Source of the DNA: Climacium dendroides
Lineage: Eukaryota > Streptophyta > Bryopsida > Hypnales > Climaciaceae
Direction: 5' to 3'
Length of the DNA: 64,000 nucleotides
NCBI GenBank assembly: GCA_950106755.1
Contig: OX467090.1
Coordinates: forward strand, 1,550,001-1,614,000
Shown here: one piece after another, positions 13,136-28,214 of the stretch
Position numbering within the stretch: the stretch's first letter is position 1
Layout: every line of letters starts with the position of its first letter
The notes under the pieces: model-generated
Seen by the model: only the letters and a program-made list of their open reading frames with translations
Database searches by the model: none
Told to the model about the DNA's origin: nothing
Program-made: the position numbers and the translations under genes

Positions 13136-13350
13136 GATGTCGCCGCTACAGACCGACGGGGACGCTCCGGAGAGAGATGGCGAAAGAGGTGAACCGCAGG
13201 TCCCTGCCCTCATGAAGAAGCCCCCTGCGGCAGCTCTCACCCCTAACCCTAATTCTCCGCAGAGACGAACGTTCCCACGTTCCCACGATCCCATAGGAGC
13301 AACATCCAAAAGAACATGGGATATAGCAAATATAACCCTATGGCGCATTG
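13136..13350 (-). promoter_or_regulatory. RPL27 promoter and 5' leader with telo-box-like motif
   Basis: The 215 bp upstream of the RPL27 start are GC-rich and hold CCTAACCCTAATT at about 13245-13257 and ATAACCCTAT near 13331, variants of the telo-box (AAACCCTAA) typical of plant ribosomal-protein promoters. The open reading frame continuing upstream of the ATG is not part of the protein, because the family always begins MVKF. Confidence 0.55.
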
Positions 13351-13825
13351 CGGTTGGAAGAAAAGAGGCTTTCTGCGTAGTTCACACATTCAAGGCTTTT
13401 CTTTGCAAGTTTTTCAACTTAGTCAAAGTGCAAATTTTTGATAATTTTTTGTGGTTGAAGTGCAATATATGATAGTATATTGGAATTTTTTTAGGTTAAT
13501 CTAGATTTTTAAATTATATTTGAATTCTAATTATCTATTTTTATTACATGAGACTATACATAATCTATTAATGTTGAAAGTCTTTAATAGTTTTGTAAAC
13601 AATATTGTTATTATAATTTTTATATAAAAAGGTAAAAATAAATTGGTGATTATAGCAAAAAAGATAACTAGATTTTGTACAATGACTTTTATGGTGAAAA
13701 GAAAAAATTTCATGGTCAAATTTGGTTGAAAGATTCCTACAACCAAATCTTGGTATGACTAGAGAAAAGTACAATAAAACAATTAAATTAATTAAAGAAA
13801 AATTCACATGGTTGTTATAGACTAA

Positions 13826-13995
13826 TAAATATTGTTGTATTTATTATAAAGATTGTATAAAGATTGTATAAAGATTGTTGTATTTATTGTATAAAGATTG
13901 TATAAAGATTGTTGTATTTATTGTATAAAGATTGTATAAAGATTGTATCAAACATTGTTGTATTTATTGTTGTATTTATTGTATAAAGACTATAT
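13826..13995. repeat. AT-rich short tandem array (ATTGTATAAAG / TTGTTGTATTTATTG)
   Basis: Two short words, ATTGTATAAAG and TTGTTGTATTTATTG, alternate many times over about 170 bp in a nested pattern. This looks like slippage followed by duplication of a compound unit. It has no coding role. Confidence 0.85.
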
Positions 13996-14072
13996 CAAAC
14001 ACTATATTAAGAATATAAATACAATATAGTGTTTGATATTATCCTCAATAGTTGAAAAATTGAAAAATTATA

Positions 14073-14898
14073 CTTCCTCCGTCCCAAAATGATCTTCATG
14101 TTGCACTTTGTAACATTGTGAATTGGTCAAATTTGTTTTTTGATTGCTATTTAGGACCAATAAAACAATTCTAAGTAGTAGTTCTTCCTCTATCCATGCA
14201 ATCATCAATTAAAAAACAAATGAAATGACTAAAGGGATCAATCAACATTGTTCATTTATATTTTTTTCATTTTTTTGAATATTGCCCAATTGAAGAGAAT
14301 GAATGAAGCTCTAGGCATTAGGAAAAATTTGAACCCCCAAAAGAGGCTGCTTCGTAATGCAAAAGCTTGAGTGGGAAGAGCTTTCTCAACTCACTAATTG
14401 GGCTATGAATTGTACAATGAATTCAAAAATTTGTCACCATTACCCAATCCATCTCCATGATCTTGTAAATCTCATAATGGTTTCATCATGAAGAATGGAG
14501 CACATGTCAAGTGGTGGTCCTAATGAGGATGTGGCCACCTTCATGTTCATTCAAGTAGTATAAAAATTAGTAAGAAAACTCAAGGCTTCTTCGATTTTTT
14601 CCTAATGAGGTGGAACAAAGGGTCACGCGTAGTTTTGGGCATATACTAAATGCCTACAAAATGACAACCCCACACTCAACAATTAATTGACTAGTGGTGC
14701 TATTTGAAAATATTCCACCAAATCTACTTTTTATTATTCTATACCTATACTTTGAAAAGGGCTCCAAAACTCAAAATTTTTAGAATACTAGGAAAACACC
14801 AAATTCTTCTTATAGTGCAAAATTGGTTTTTTAATGTTATTTTTAGCCTTAATCTAGATCATTTTGTCCAACAGAAAGATCATTTGGGATGGAGGTAG
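14073..14898. mobile_element. mariner/Stowaway-like non-autonomous element
   Basis: The left end after TA (14071-14072) reads CTTCCTCCGTCCCAAAATGA. The right end is the near-complement GATCATTTGGGATGGAGGTAG, ending at 14898. Both match the Stowaway-type consensus CTCCCTCCGTCCC. The 826-bp interior has no transposase; its only sizeable ORF runs into the right terminus and looks like a chance frame. The right-hand TA duplication is not preserved (AA instead), which suggests an old insertion. Confidence 0.75.
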
Positions 14899-15539
14899 AA
14901 TTACTATTTGACAATCTTAAAATATTTCTAAATCTAAAACAAAATATAGGCATGTAGCAATGTTTTGAAATATAACAAACTCATTACTTTGAGTGATGAT
15001 CTTGATACACTAACATTGTTTTTAACATATGTCTTAAGAAATATTATACTATGTTTTGAATCATTGGTCTATCCATTTGAAGAAGATGAAATAATAGAAA
15101 AATTTATCAAAAGGAGTCTATTACCTTGAGCTAGGAATTTTCTATAAATATTTTAGTGCATTGAATGTCATCCATGTTTAAGAAAATTCAAAGTCTTTAG
15201 TGAAAAATAATTTCACAAACGGTTGTCAAAGTCATCTGAAATTTCAAATCAGAGTTCAAAAAAGTGACCTTATCCAACTTTGAATGCTTATATCTTCCAA
15301 TCTATACGGTCAAACTTCATGAAATTTTTACCACATGATCTTGGATAAGCTAAGTACAAGGTCCTACGGTTAGATTCTAAAAAAATTGTTTATCTTGTTT
15401 TCTTGGGCAAATGCAACAAACTTGACAGTTTTCAGTGGCTTTTGACAAGAAATTGGCCTTGGGACTTTAGGGATTAAACCGTGGCCACGATCACTCTCTC
15501 TAGCTGCAGTTGCCTTCTCATTCATAGTTGCCCTACGGC

Positions 15540-15780
15540 CTGGACACGAGGTCGCCCTAAAATCTCAGTACCCGCGGTCGCCTTCCCCAACCGCGGTCGC
15601 CCTACGTCTTGGACACGAGGTCGAGCCAGGGCGAAGAACCCGCGGTCGCTAAGCACTAGTAGTCGCCCTGAAATGTGAGTACTTGTAGTCGCTCGATTCC
15701 CCTACCAGTAGTCGCACAAATTTTGATACCCGCGGTCGTCCTGCACAGACCCGCATGTGCCTCCACCCGCAGTCGCCCCC
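15540..15780. repeat. degenerate GC-rich minisatellite with core CCCGCGGTCGCC
   Basis: About ten variants of the core (CCGCGGTCG, CACGAGGTCG, AGTAGTCGC, CCGCAGTCGCC) recur every 16-35 bp. The block is strongly GC-rich inside very AT-rich flanks (15480-16100 against both sides). Open frames across it (65 and 131 codons) are low-complexity translations of the repeat, not genes. Confidence 0.75.
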
Positions 15781-15965
15781 TTACTCTTTCCACGTCATTG
15801 GAAAAGGTCTGCTACGTTGGCAAAATTCATTTACCATGGGGTAAATTTTTTTACCATTGTATGACAAGGTGCGACGGGGTCTTGCGACGATGTCCTATAC
15901 GACACGCGACGTCACACGTCCTACACGACACCAAAACTCAAAAATATGTCCGACAAGACAACCCT

Positions 15966-16013
15966 GCTCACAAGCTCACAGGCTCATGCTCTCATGCTCG
16001 CCTCCTAGCAACC
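15966..16013. repeat. sequence resembling the right end of the 16-kb Mutator-like element
   Basis: The segment GCTCACAAGCTCACAGGCTC...GCTC...CTAGC has the same word order as the terminus at 59644-59695 (GCTCA-AAGCTCACAG...GCTCACGCTC...CTAGC). The match has gaps, so it may be an old terminus of a related element or convergent simple sequence. Confidence 0.3.
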
Positions 16014-16099
16014 CTGGCCAGTCCTTATATAGTCTCAGGACCGAGATTGGGTCATCATGACCTTTTCTAGTTCTGGCGGCTGGAATCCAATTCAATCCT

Positions 16100-19000
16100 A
16101 ATCCGGTCCTCGACCTAATCCGGGTTGGTATTCGTTTCCGCCCCTACTACTTCATTTTCTATGTTTATTTCCAGTTCCCATTTACCTCCTAAATGGATCC
16201 AGTTCCCTAATCATTGGGTTCTATCCTATTTATTAGGTAAATCAAGGAAACCGAAAATTCAAGTTGCGACAATATCACATCAATTTTTATGGCTCCTATT
16301 CTATGTGAAAGAAATAAAATTTCAATGTCTAAGGTTTCTTTATAAATCTAGGTCTATTAATTGCATTTATTAATGGTACAAAAAATTGCAACCATTATTC
16401 TAATGTTTTTATTGTGTTTGGATTGAAAACTAAAATAAATTTTAAAATATTACCATATTTGACCCTTTTTCTCTCTATTTCTTAATCTCTCTATTCTAAT
16501 TGTTATTTTAAAGTTATCTTTTCCTTCTTTATGTTTCAAAACACATATATTTTTATTTCTTCTTTTCTCTTTTTCTTGTCTTTTGTCTCATTTTTTACAA
16601 AGAAAAATTCCTTTCGGCTCTTGTTTTTCTTGTGTTTTTTTTTTTTTTTTTTCTTTCATTGTTTATCTATTTGCAATGTACAAATACCTAAAATACAATA
16701 TTGATTGTGTTCTGCATGCAAACTAGTTGAAGTACAATGCTTATGTAAGACCCACTTTGTTTGCACTATAAAGATTACAGTGCACCCAAAGTGAGGGACA
16801 ATGCATTGATGGCAACATCACATGGTGAGACATGAATTATGTTAGTAACTAAGTAAACTAAAACTATGTTGTTGAACTAAACAACCTATAGATAGAAGAA
16901 AAAACATGGTTGATACTAAATTATCTACATTTTATTTTTATCATTCAAAGAGAGCAAAAGTTGAATGCAATCATTGGCATTGCAATTGGTTTCAAGTTAA
17001 ACTTCATCATGATTTGACCCAATATTTCTTTTTTGCTACCAAAAAAGGTAATATATTTAATACTTATTCCTTTGACATTTTGTTAAAGAAAATTAAATTA
17101 TATTAGGCTTTGTATTCAAATCATTGACTAATGTTTTTTTCTATTTGGGTCAACATTAACTCATTAAGAATTTACCAAAATTTTAACTAATACTAATCAA
17201 TAAACGAATAATGCTTTAAAATAAATCAAAGATTCTATATGTAAAATTTTAATATTACTCAAATAATACTAGAAAATAAATGTAATGACATAATTATTAT
17301 AATCTTATTTCCTCATACATAAAGACAAATGGATTTTATTGCAAAATTAATGAAAGCAATAGATTTATTCATTTTTATTAGTTTATATATATATAATTTT
17401 ATATCTTTTGGATGTTCTTTTAAATATTAGATTGTTGTTGTTTATAAATAAATTTAACTTCAATGACATATTTTTAACATTATATCTTATGTTATTTGAA
17501 TTTTTTAGCATATTTTATAATCATATAATTAGCCATTTGAAAGTTAAAGTGTTTAATGTCAAAGGCAAAAGATCAAAAGAATGTATAAGGCCATGCAATT
17601 TAGATATGTTTTGCTTTTTAACAAATTGATGAAGGACTAATAAGTTTTAAAAGACATATGTGCTTGTTTGTTCATACACCAATCTTTATTGTTTTAATTT
17701 ACCTAAAATATTGGTTATACTACAACAATGTTTTTTTTTTTTTTTTTTTTTTTTTTTTTCTTCATTAGATTATGGCCCTATAAATGTAAATTGTCTATGA
17801 GGAGGTTTCAACTTCAAGCAATATGGATGAAGATCACAAATTATTTTTAGGCTAATTGTGAAGATTGAAATGTGTTTTAATTCTTTATAAAAGGTTTATA
17901 AATTTTGAATGGCTATAAAGCATCATTGCAAATGGAAGCATTTTTTGAAATTTATATGAAGTCCTTTGATGCTCATCTAACTATATATCTAAGCAATAAA
18001 GCTCAAATTGTTTGTATCATATATAAATCACATATATTAAGCACTAAAATCTTTTTTAGATCCATTTCAATTAATTAGAACTTTAATTTTATAAATTGCA
18101 TACTTTTACAAAATATAGTGCTTATTTTAAATGCATTAGAGCTCATAATCAACTTCTTTGATGTTTTAGAACACATTGCTTTTTATTTGTGGCTTCAACA
18201 ATCATTCTTACAAATAAAAATAAAAGAGCTTATTTGGTCAATGAAATAAATTTGAGCTTGATTGTTTATGTTAAATATTTTATGATTTTTTGGATGAATG
18301 AAGGTGCATTCTCTAAGTCTACTATAATATGAATAAAAAAATATGAAATGCATATAGTGAACATATTCATTGAAGAAGTTTTTAAATTATAAAAATTCAT
18401 ATAGAAATGTTTTGGCAAAAATTGTTCTTTAAAACATTATAGATAATTAAAAAAAAATTATTATAGGTGCACAAAAGAATTTTAAGGAAGAATATTAAAA
18501 GCATGCAAAAAGAGCTTTTGACATTATTATTTATTGTTTCATTATTTTTCAAGTGTGTTATTTTTATTCTTTTAATTTATAGAAATGACTTAAACCAAGC
18601 TTAATGGCATTTGTAAAAGCTAAAGCTTGTCCAACATTCTTTTTTGATGTGCACTTTCTTTGGAATAAAAATGAAAATAAAATAGAATATGGAATTTTTG
18701 ATCACATCCATTATGTTAGTTTTTTGCAAATTAAGTCAAATATATGAACATTAAGCTAGAGAATAATGATCTAATGATGGGTTTTTTAGATAAAATATCT
18801 TCAAATTGCAACTTATCATCCATTAGAAATAAAATCCACAAAATACATTATTATAAGTTCTATAATAATTCAATTAATGCATAAGATGTCAAAATCTAAG
18901 AACAAAGGTCTAAAAGAAATGATATGGCTTTGATGACATGTTGTTATATTAGAAATGCTTTATTAGAAATAAGTTATTAAAATGAATTTTATTGGAATAC

Positions 19001-20028
19001 AATTTGAAATGAAAAAATGAAAAAAAAGAAAAAAGAAAAAGAGAGGAGGAATGGTTGTGATTATAATCATCTATTGGAATTGAATCTTATTACAAGCTTA
19101 AGGATGATAGGTGGCATCAAGTGATTTTTTCTGAATTCATTGTACAAATCTTAACCTACATTTCTAAAAATCTAGCTAAAAGAATTTCAAAAATTCAAAC
19201 TTCTAATTAATTTTCTTATTTTTTTAAAGTCGATCATTTAGACTTTAGAAACTTGGCAATCAGTTTCTTAATTTACTATCTTTTATTCCTATTTCATTTT
19301 TAAAAAGTTTGTTTTGATACGTTTTTAGAATTTTCATTTATTTTAAGCTCTTAGCATCTATGTTACGAGCTGAAACTAAGAAAAGAAATAAATAATAAAG
19401 ATTACAAAAAACAAAAGAAACTAAAAAAATTTGTGACTAAATTTCATTTTCTATTGCAATTAAATAAAAATGAAGAAGATTAGTGATGAAGATGCATACT
19501 CTTCTGAAATAAGACGTCTTTTTTGACTAAGAAGATAAAGAAAGCTAGGTAAAAACTACAAAGAAGCAAGAGAAGGCACAAAATTGCATGGAAGAAAGAA
19601 GGTAGTAGTGTGTAAATGTTTGTAGTGTTTTTTAAAGAATGATACAAATTTAAGATGGATCTTATACACAAAAATTTATGGAGGTGTTTTTTGATAAATT
19701 TAAAAAATGTATGCAAAAAATCACAATTGATGTTTTTCCTCATGAAGGAATTATAGAGCATCAGTTAGAGAGGTGCAAAATTAGGGCAATTTTAGTTAGT
19801 GAATTTTAAAGAATCACAATTTTCTAATGCACTTAGATTTTGAAGTTGAAAATTATTGGATTTAAAACTTAATTCTCATTATATTTGTATCAAAATTTTA
19901 AATTTAAACAACTCTTGAATAGAGTATTATGAAAGAAATTATAATCAATATTTTTATATACTTATAAAAAAAAATCAAATTTGTGAAGTTTGAAATTGGC
20001 ACATAAAATATATTTGAATACATTTTTA
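16100..20028. other. gene-free AT-rich desert
   Basis: No coding frame above about 90 codons, no splice-consistent exon chain and no RNA gene is visible. It holds a T run (about 16636-16652) and a longer uninterrupted T run near 17730-17759, plus ordinary AT-rich sequence. Confidence 0.6.
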
Positions 20029-20033
20029 GAGGT

Positions 20034-21792
20034 TGTCGCACGCGTGGTTAGGCGTAAGTACCTCTACAACACTCAAAAGTCGTAAAATGACTTGAATTAT
20101 CGTCCCAGGGGATCCTAGTATGTCACTGTAAGCTTCGAATTCCGGAATTATCCACTTAATCGTTCCGTCCACTCTTTTCTCACCTTTTTCCGGATTCTAC
20201 TGATGACCCGGAAACGAACCCAATTCCGTTCGGAATCCGGAATCCAGTTCCGTCCACTCAAAACACTAGTTTTTGGTACCTCTGTTTTACCCTCAGAGGG
20301 TCCGCCTTTGATCTTTCCGAGGGGCAAGGACTCACCACTCACGATTCACACACTCTATATTCCTACTAGACAACAAAAACAAAACACCAGATAAACAAGA
20401 TGCAGCAGCAGAGAGACTTCAGGACCCTCACAACTTTCCAGATGGCCTATCCGGAACGCAGGTCATTCAGGATTGCTTCCAGCCCTCCGTACTACAACGA
20501 CAGATCAAAAGACACCTAAGATCGGATCACGGGTTAGCTTCCGGTTGCTGAGACAAGGCTTGAAGTTGGCGGATCTTCCGTTGAGTGGGGCACATTCCTC
20601 TGGCGGTCGCTTATCTCCGCACGGACTCCTCCCTGGACATCCAGACTCGCATCCACCCCACTCGGTTCTTCCGGATTACCGTTCCAGTATTTTAAAGATA
20701 CTATGCATAAGCATTCAGCCACAAGTCTTAACTTCCGTCACTAAGAAACTCCCAACCTGACCCCAAGTGCTTACGATCTGGATTCCTCCTCACCCATCCC
20801 TCTCACACCTCAACCCTCCAATGAACACACCAACAAACCTTGCACACAAGAATTTAGAGCCAGAATGTCCACCAGGTGGCTCAGATTAAGAAGGGAATGA
20901 AAATAACACTCGAAATACGCTAGGATGGAATGACAGGGCAACACCCAAGTCACCCTTAAAAACACAAAACAAAAAGGAAAAAGGCCGCCCAGAAATCAGG
21001 GCAGCCACTCAAAAGCCTCCCGGGAAATCCAGAACGCCGAGCGTCCTACAATTCCGAGACCTGATGCCACTTGTCCTACAAATCCGGAACCCGGGCCCAC
21101 GCTTGGAAACCCGATCCGGAAACTGAAAACTAACAGAAATCAAATTCAACACAAACTACCTCCCCTTCCGGGTCCTCTTGGAACTACTACCGCTATGACT
21201 TCCGGGTGCCTTGGTGGTCGCCTTAGGCGTCATCTTCATTGTGGCCTGAGTGGTCGAAACACTTAGCAAAGTGGAAACTGTTGGCGATGTTGGAACTTCC
21301 TTCACGCTCAGCTTCCTATCCAACTCAGGTATCGTCTTCCCACTCATCCGAATCAATTCCGGATTACTTCCATAACATTTCCGGATCATTTTTAGAATAT
21401 GTCCAAAACATTTCCGGATAAATTCCGGAACATGTCAACCTATCCGGATCATGTCCGTAACATTTCCGGAAATGTTCGTAACATTTCCGGATGCATTCCG
21501 GATCATTTCTACCAATCCGGAACATTTCCATAACATTTCCGGAACATGTTTGTAACAGTTCCGGATCCATTCCGGAACACATTCGTAACATTTCCGGATC
21601 AGTTCCGGATTCCAGATCCGGATAAGATCCAGTTTGCTGAATTTGTCAATTTCCGGAAATCTCGTCTTAGTCTCATTTTTCTATTTAGCCTAATCTAATT
21701 CTATTTCGCTTATCTAAAGTTTGAAAATTTCTACCCTATTCTACTACTTTTCTACACTAACTCCCTACATTCTAGAGTTTCGGATTCCGACA
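20034..21792. mobile_element. solo LTR of an LTR retrotransposon (1759 bp)
   Basis: The block begins TGTCGCACGCG and ends TTCCGACA, giving TG...CA termini within a 5-bp inverted repeat (TGTCG/CGACA). It is flanked by a perfect 5-bp direct repeat GAGGT (20029-20033 and 21793-21797). These are the hallmarks of LTR-retroelement integration. There is no second LTR, no polyprotein and no recognisable primer-binding site, so it is best read as a solo LTR left by recombination between two LTRs. Its GC content is far above that of its flanks and it is densely populated with TCCGGA. ORFs inside on both strands are repeat translations. Confidence 0.8.
21354..21640. repeat. TTCCGGA-rich degenerate tandem array at the 3' side of the LTR
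   Basis: Words such as AACATTTCCGGAT, CATTCCGGATC and TTCCGGAACATG recur about every 15-25 bp over 290 bp. The phase drifts, so the array does not preserve a reading frame. CCGG sites are also scattered through the remainder of the LTR. Confidence 0.8.
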
Positions 21793-21799
21793 GAGGTAA

Positions 21800-23280
21800 T
21801 ATTTTTACAATAATCTTATATAAGTAAAAGTCAAGATATATAAATTTTAAATCAATTTTTAAATTTTTATAAGGAAATATGAAGTATTAAAATTAAAAGA
21901 GCTCAAAGTTGTTATTGTAAACAATGAAGAACATTTGAACAATAAAGGTCATTATATTATATGGATTTTGGCTACAAATTTTGCTAAACATAGAATTCAT
22001 TGCTTCACTGTTGCTTTAGTAAATTCATAGCAAAATTTTAATAAGATTTTAACTTATTTACAAGAAAATATGACAATTTTTATAGATGGACTTTATAAAG
22101 TAGTTGGAATTTATAACCTCAAGTCTTTGTAATGAAATTTTTTAAAACTTTATAAATAATGAAACTTGTGGAGTTTTTTTCTAAACCAATTAGATGCAAA
22201 AATGATTTGAGTCAATTATATCAATACTCTCATTATAGCGTTAGAGTCCTTTATAGTTGCAAAATACATCCAACAACCTTCAATCTTCAATTGCACATGT
22301 GCTTGTTTGATAGATTTTAATATAGATTCATTAGAATTTTAAAATAGATTATAATATCACCAACATTAATGTCAATAATTTTTCATTTTAAAATAAAGGA
22401 AAAAGCTAAGATTCTTCATATAAAAACACTATAGGCTCTTGCATTTGATGGCTTTTTAAATTTATGTTCTAGACTATGTTTTATACTTCAAAAGTTTCAA
22501 ATCAAATATTTCTTTTGAGTTCTTTCTTTTTAGTATTATTAAAGTTTATCCTATTGAATGATTTACATGTCTTTGGTTTTTACTTTGTTGTTTATATTGT
22601 TGCAAAGATTGTTTAAAAGAGATGATTGTGTTCTAATGTTCATTCATTTTTATAAAAATTTATTCAACTTGTCACTTTATAATACTTCTATAAGCAATAT
22701 TGATTTCTCAACATTTATGAACTTAAATAAATAATAATAATTGTTATTAATTAATATAAAAAATTATACATTATAGCAATTTTATAATTAAATTAAAAAA
22801 TTATTTCAGTTATATTATATATTGTGTAATATGCCAATTTGAGGTATAGTTTATTTTCATTGTTTATTAAGTAAAAGTGTAAAAATCTTAATGAAGGTAC
22901 TATAATGCTTTTTTTATATCTTCATTTTGAAAAGAATTTAACATTTTCATGTAATATATAAAACCATCAAAGAAAGGATTTTTAAATGATTTGAAGCATA
23001 GAATTTATCTCTACCATTTCATCAAATTTTGAAAAAAATTTAAGGATCTTGAGAGTAATTGGAAAGGGATAGCCAAAATCTTGCTTTACAAGCTCAAAGG
23101 GAATATGATGAAAGTAAGTCAACAAAGTGGTAATGTAGTGCTACCTTGTTTTTCTTGGCTTTTTTTCAAGTTGAGATTTTCCAATTCGTATTTCTGATCT
23201 ATGACAGCATTGAGAAACTGCCTACATTCCTCACCTCATTTTCATCAATGACAGTCAGTTGCAATGTTTACATTTTAATT
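21800..23280. other. gene-free AT-rich DNA between the LTR and the SMC5 pseudogene
   Basis: No supported feature. Near 23040-23110 the sequence is slightly more coding-like (TTACAAGCTCAAAGGGAATA before a GTAAGT) and could be one further decayed exon of the pseudogene downstream. Confidence 0.4.
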
Positions 23281-23289
23281 TCTGTGCAG

Positions 23290-25790
<2,501 letters not shown>

Positions 25791-25799
25791 AGCAATAAC

Positions 25800-27990
25800 C
25801 CCTAAAGAACCAAAGGCAGTTTTCCTTATCAAAAAACACTCAAAACTGTCTTTTTTTTTGCATAGAGAAAAAACTTTAAAATTTGTTTTTTCTCATATCT
25901 AACTGTAGGATCTTGTACTAAACTTGTATATGAATATGTGGAAGAAATTGCAGAAACTTTGACCATTTAGATAGCAAGATATTTGCATTCCAAGTAAAGA
26001 AAACAAGTTTTTTGCACCTTGCTGAACAAGTTTTTTGGCTTTGAATCTCTTGAACTTAAATTTTTTGCATTAGAGATTTTGACTTTCTAATTGTTTATGT
26101 TGAAGAATTAAGTTGAAAATCTATGAAAAAAATTTACCAAAAACACACTTAATTTTCCCTCATTAAAAAATTGCTAAATAAAGGTTGGTTTAAGATTGAA
26201 GAAAAAACTAAACTATTAACAACTTTAAGATTGAATTGAGTCACAATAATCCCAATGGTGAGGATGTTCTAGCATGCAAACCTAATTTTGTTTAACAATT
26301 TTTTTTGTAAAGTTCTAAAAATTGCATTCAAAAGTGAATTCCAAAGATTTATTTTCATCTAGAAGATGCTTAGATTGTTTAGATTGCACTCTAGAATAAG
26401 TTTGAATCCAAATCCAAAATTTGTCTTTTTTTTCCATTGATTCAAAATGTGTATCCATAGATATACAAATATTTAATTTAATTAATTTAATTTTCCTGAC
26501 AATGAAGCATTTCATTAGACCATATTGGCACAAATGGTCTTCTATAACAAAGAGTTCAAACAAGGAATAATAAGTGGTATCTTTTTATTTGTTTTGCTTA
26601 ACCCTACTTCTAAGAGGTTGGCAAAATAAAGATGGTTGTAGATTTACATTAGCGATATATGAAGGGTATGTGACATATAAAGAGACAAAGGCAAATGTAC
26701 AACAATCCCTTAACCTATAGTGGTTTGGGAAGTCCAATTTTGAATATATTGTGGATATTTAGGGAGTTTATTTACACAAGGTAGGTTTATCAAAAGCAAC
26801 GCCCCAAAACCATTCTTTATTATAGAGGTTCATATTTCTTTCTTCAATGTACAAGTTGCATTTGTCAATGCATTAGTAGTGAACATCAAACAAAATGGAC
26901 AATTTTAAAACCTTAAATTTTAGTTTCAACATTCATAATTCCATGAATTGAAGGTCCAAAAAGTAGGATACAAAATGAATCAATTTTGTGTCAATTCAGT
27001 TTTTCATTCAAGAAAAGTTTGTAGAAAAATATCTTCAAAAGTCAAACTCTTCAAATTGTACCAAATCTTAAACGGTTATTTTGTAGACTTCCTACCACAT
27101 AAGGGATATAAACTAAGATTTCCATTAATGACAAAAGTGTTTGTATTGATACTCAGTTGGATCCAATGACACATGTCACCCTCATTTTGGATCATTGCTG
27201 CAATTCCTAAATGTCACTAAAGTTACAAAAAATCATAAATTCTGCCCTTAATATTCTATATCATGATAAGGTTTAGGAATAAGTAGTATACCATATATAT
27301 AGTTTCCTACAAACTAGCAAACTGAGAGGTCCTTCCTACTTGCATTGAACAGTGAAAACTAGCATATGTACTAATGGAAATGAAGCTCACAATGAAATAT
27401 GACGGTCTCTAAAATCCAAAATAGTGACTACTTTCTAGAGCATCACTTCAAATAAATCATTGGCAATACTTGAGGATGATAGTACTGCCTTTTCTTCAAA
27501 CAAAAGAGGAAGTAGTGTATGTAGAATCCTTCAAATTTTTTCCCAAAATTGTGAGGGACCACCAACATTATATGAAAGGCAGTGCCAAAAATTTGAAAAG
27601 GACGATGTTTAGCACAAGAGCAGGTTTTGAAAGCAAATACACTAACCTTGTTGTCAAACTAAACAAGTGTGAAATAGTACTTGCACACACAGATCAAAGC
27701 CAAAGCTAAAAAACACCCAGCCTTGAAACTCACACTACTTATACAAACTACTCAGAGACAAGCGAAACGGCTACTCACAAAAACGATTACAAACAGCTTC
27801 AAGACACACAAAACTGTACTGCTCAAACAGAAACCTGAAACAAATGATCACACAAATAGCCGACTAGAAACCCTAAACTCCTACACAATCATATAAAAGG
27901 GAAACTTTCCGAAGTGAAAGTAGAAGCAAAATGGTTTTCAGCATCATGTGATTACCAGAATTATTCTAAGACATCGAAAGTTGAACTTCC
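25800..27990. other. intergenic region without recognisable gene
   Basis: AT-rich sequence with short ORFs on both strands that have no coding character. From about 27470 to 27900 composition becomes less AT-rich (67- to 79-codon frames, Lys/Thr-rich), probably 3' flanking DNA of the minus-strand units to the right. Confidence 0.45.
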
Positions 27991-28200
27991 TCATTCCAGC
28001 GTTGCTGATTTGACAACCCATAACCCTAAGTCCTTGCATACTTCATAGCAAGGCAAACTTGCATTTACCAGATAACAAACAACATTGCCTGTACTAGAAT
28101 ATGTCGGCTTCTTCATTCCATGACACTTGGTATTTGATCCTTTGTTTAGATTTTCTTCTTTGTGTATAGAATGTTTCGTTCCATCACCAACCCAATTCAT
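27991..28200 (-). CDS. small unrecognised ORF, 69 aa, directly beside the TTAA element
   Basis: The frame starts MNWVGDGTKHSIHKEENLNK and ends GLWVVKSATLE, with five Cys including KCHGMKK and VVCYLVNASLPCYEVC. The ATG lies only 11 bp from the TTAA at 28211, so any upstream exon or promoter would have been separated from it by the 1.1-kb insertion. I do not recognise it. It could be a terminal exon of an older transcript or a chance frame. Confidence 0.25.
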   Translation of the reverse strand: MNWVGDGTKHSIHKEENLNKGSNTKCHGMKKPTYSSTGNVVCYLVNASLPCYEVCKDLGLWVVKSATLE

Positions 28201-28214
28201 ATTACCTCTATTAA

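Noticed and set aside
12938..13348. A 136-residue reading of RPL27 exon 1 with an upstream start
   Set aside because: The family starts at MVKF; the upstream part is leader, and the frame past 12980 is intron.
15481..16070. 65- and 131-codon ORFs in the GC-rich island
   Set aside because: Arg/Ser/Pro repeats driven by the CCGCGGTCG minisatellite, and the first would start at GTG.
20148..21591. Several 60-95 codon ORFs inside the solo LTR
   Set aside because: They follow the TCCGGA repeats in drifting phase on both strands; no gag, pol or other domain is visible.
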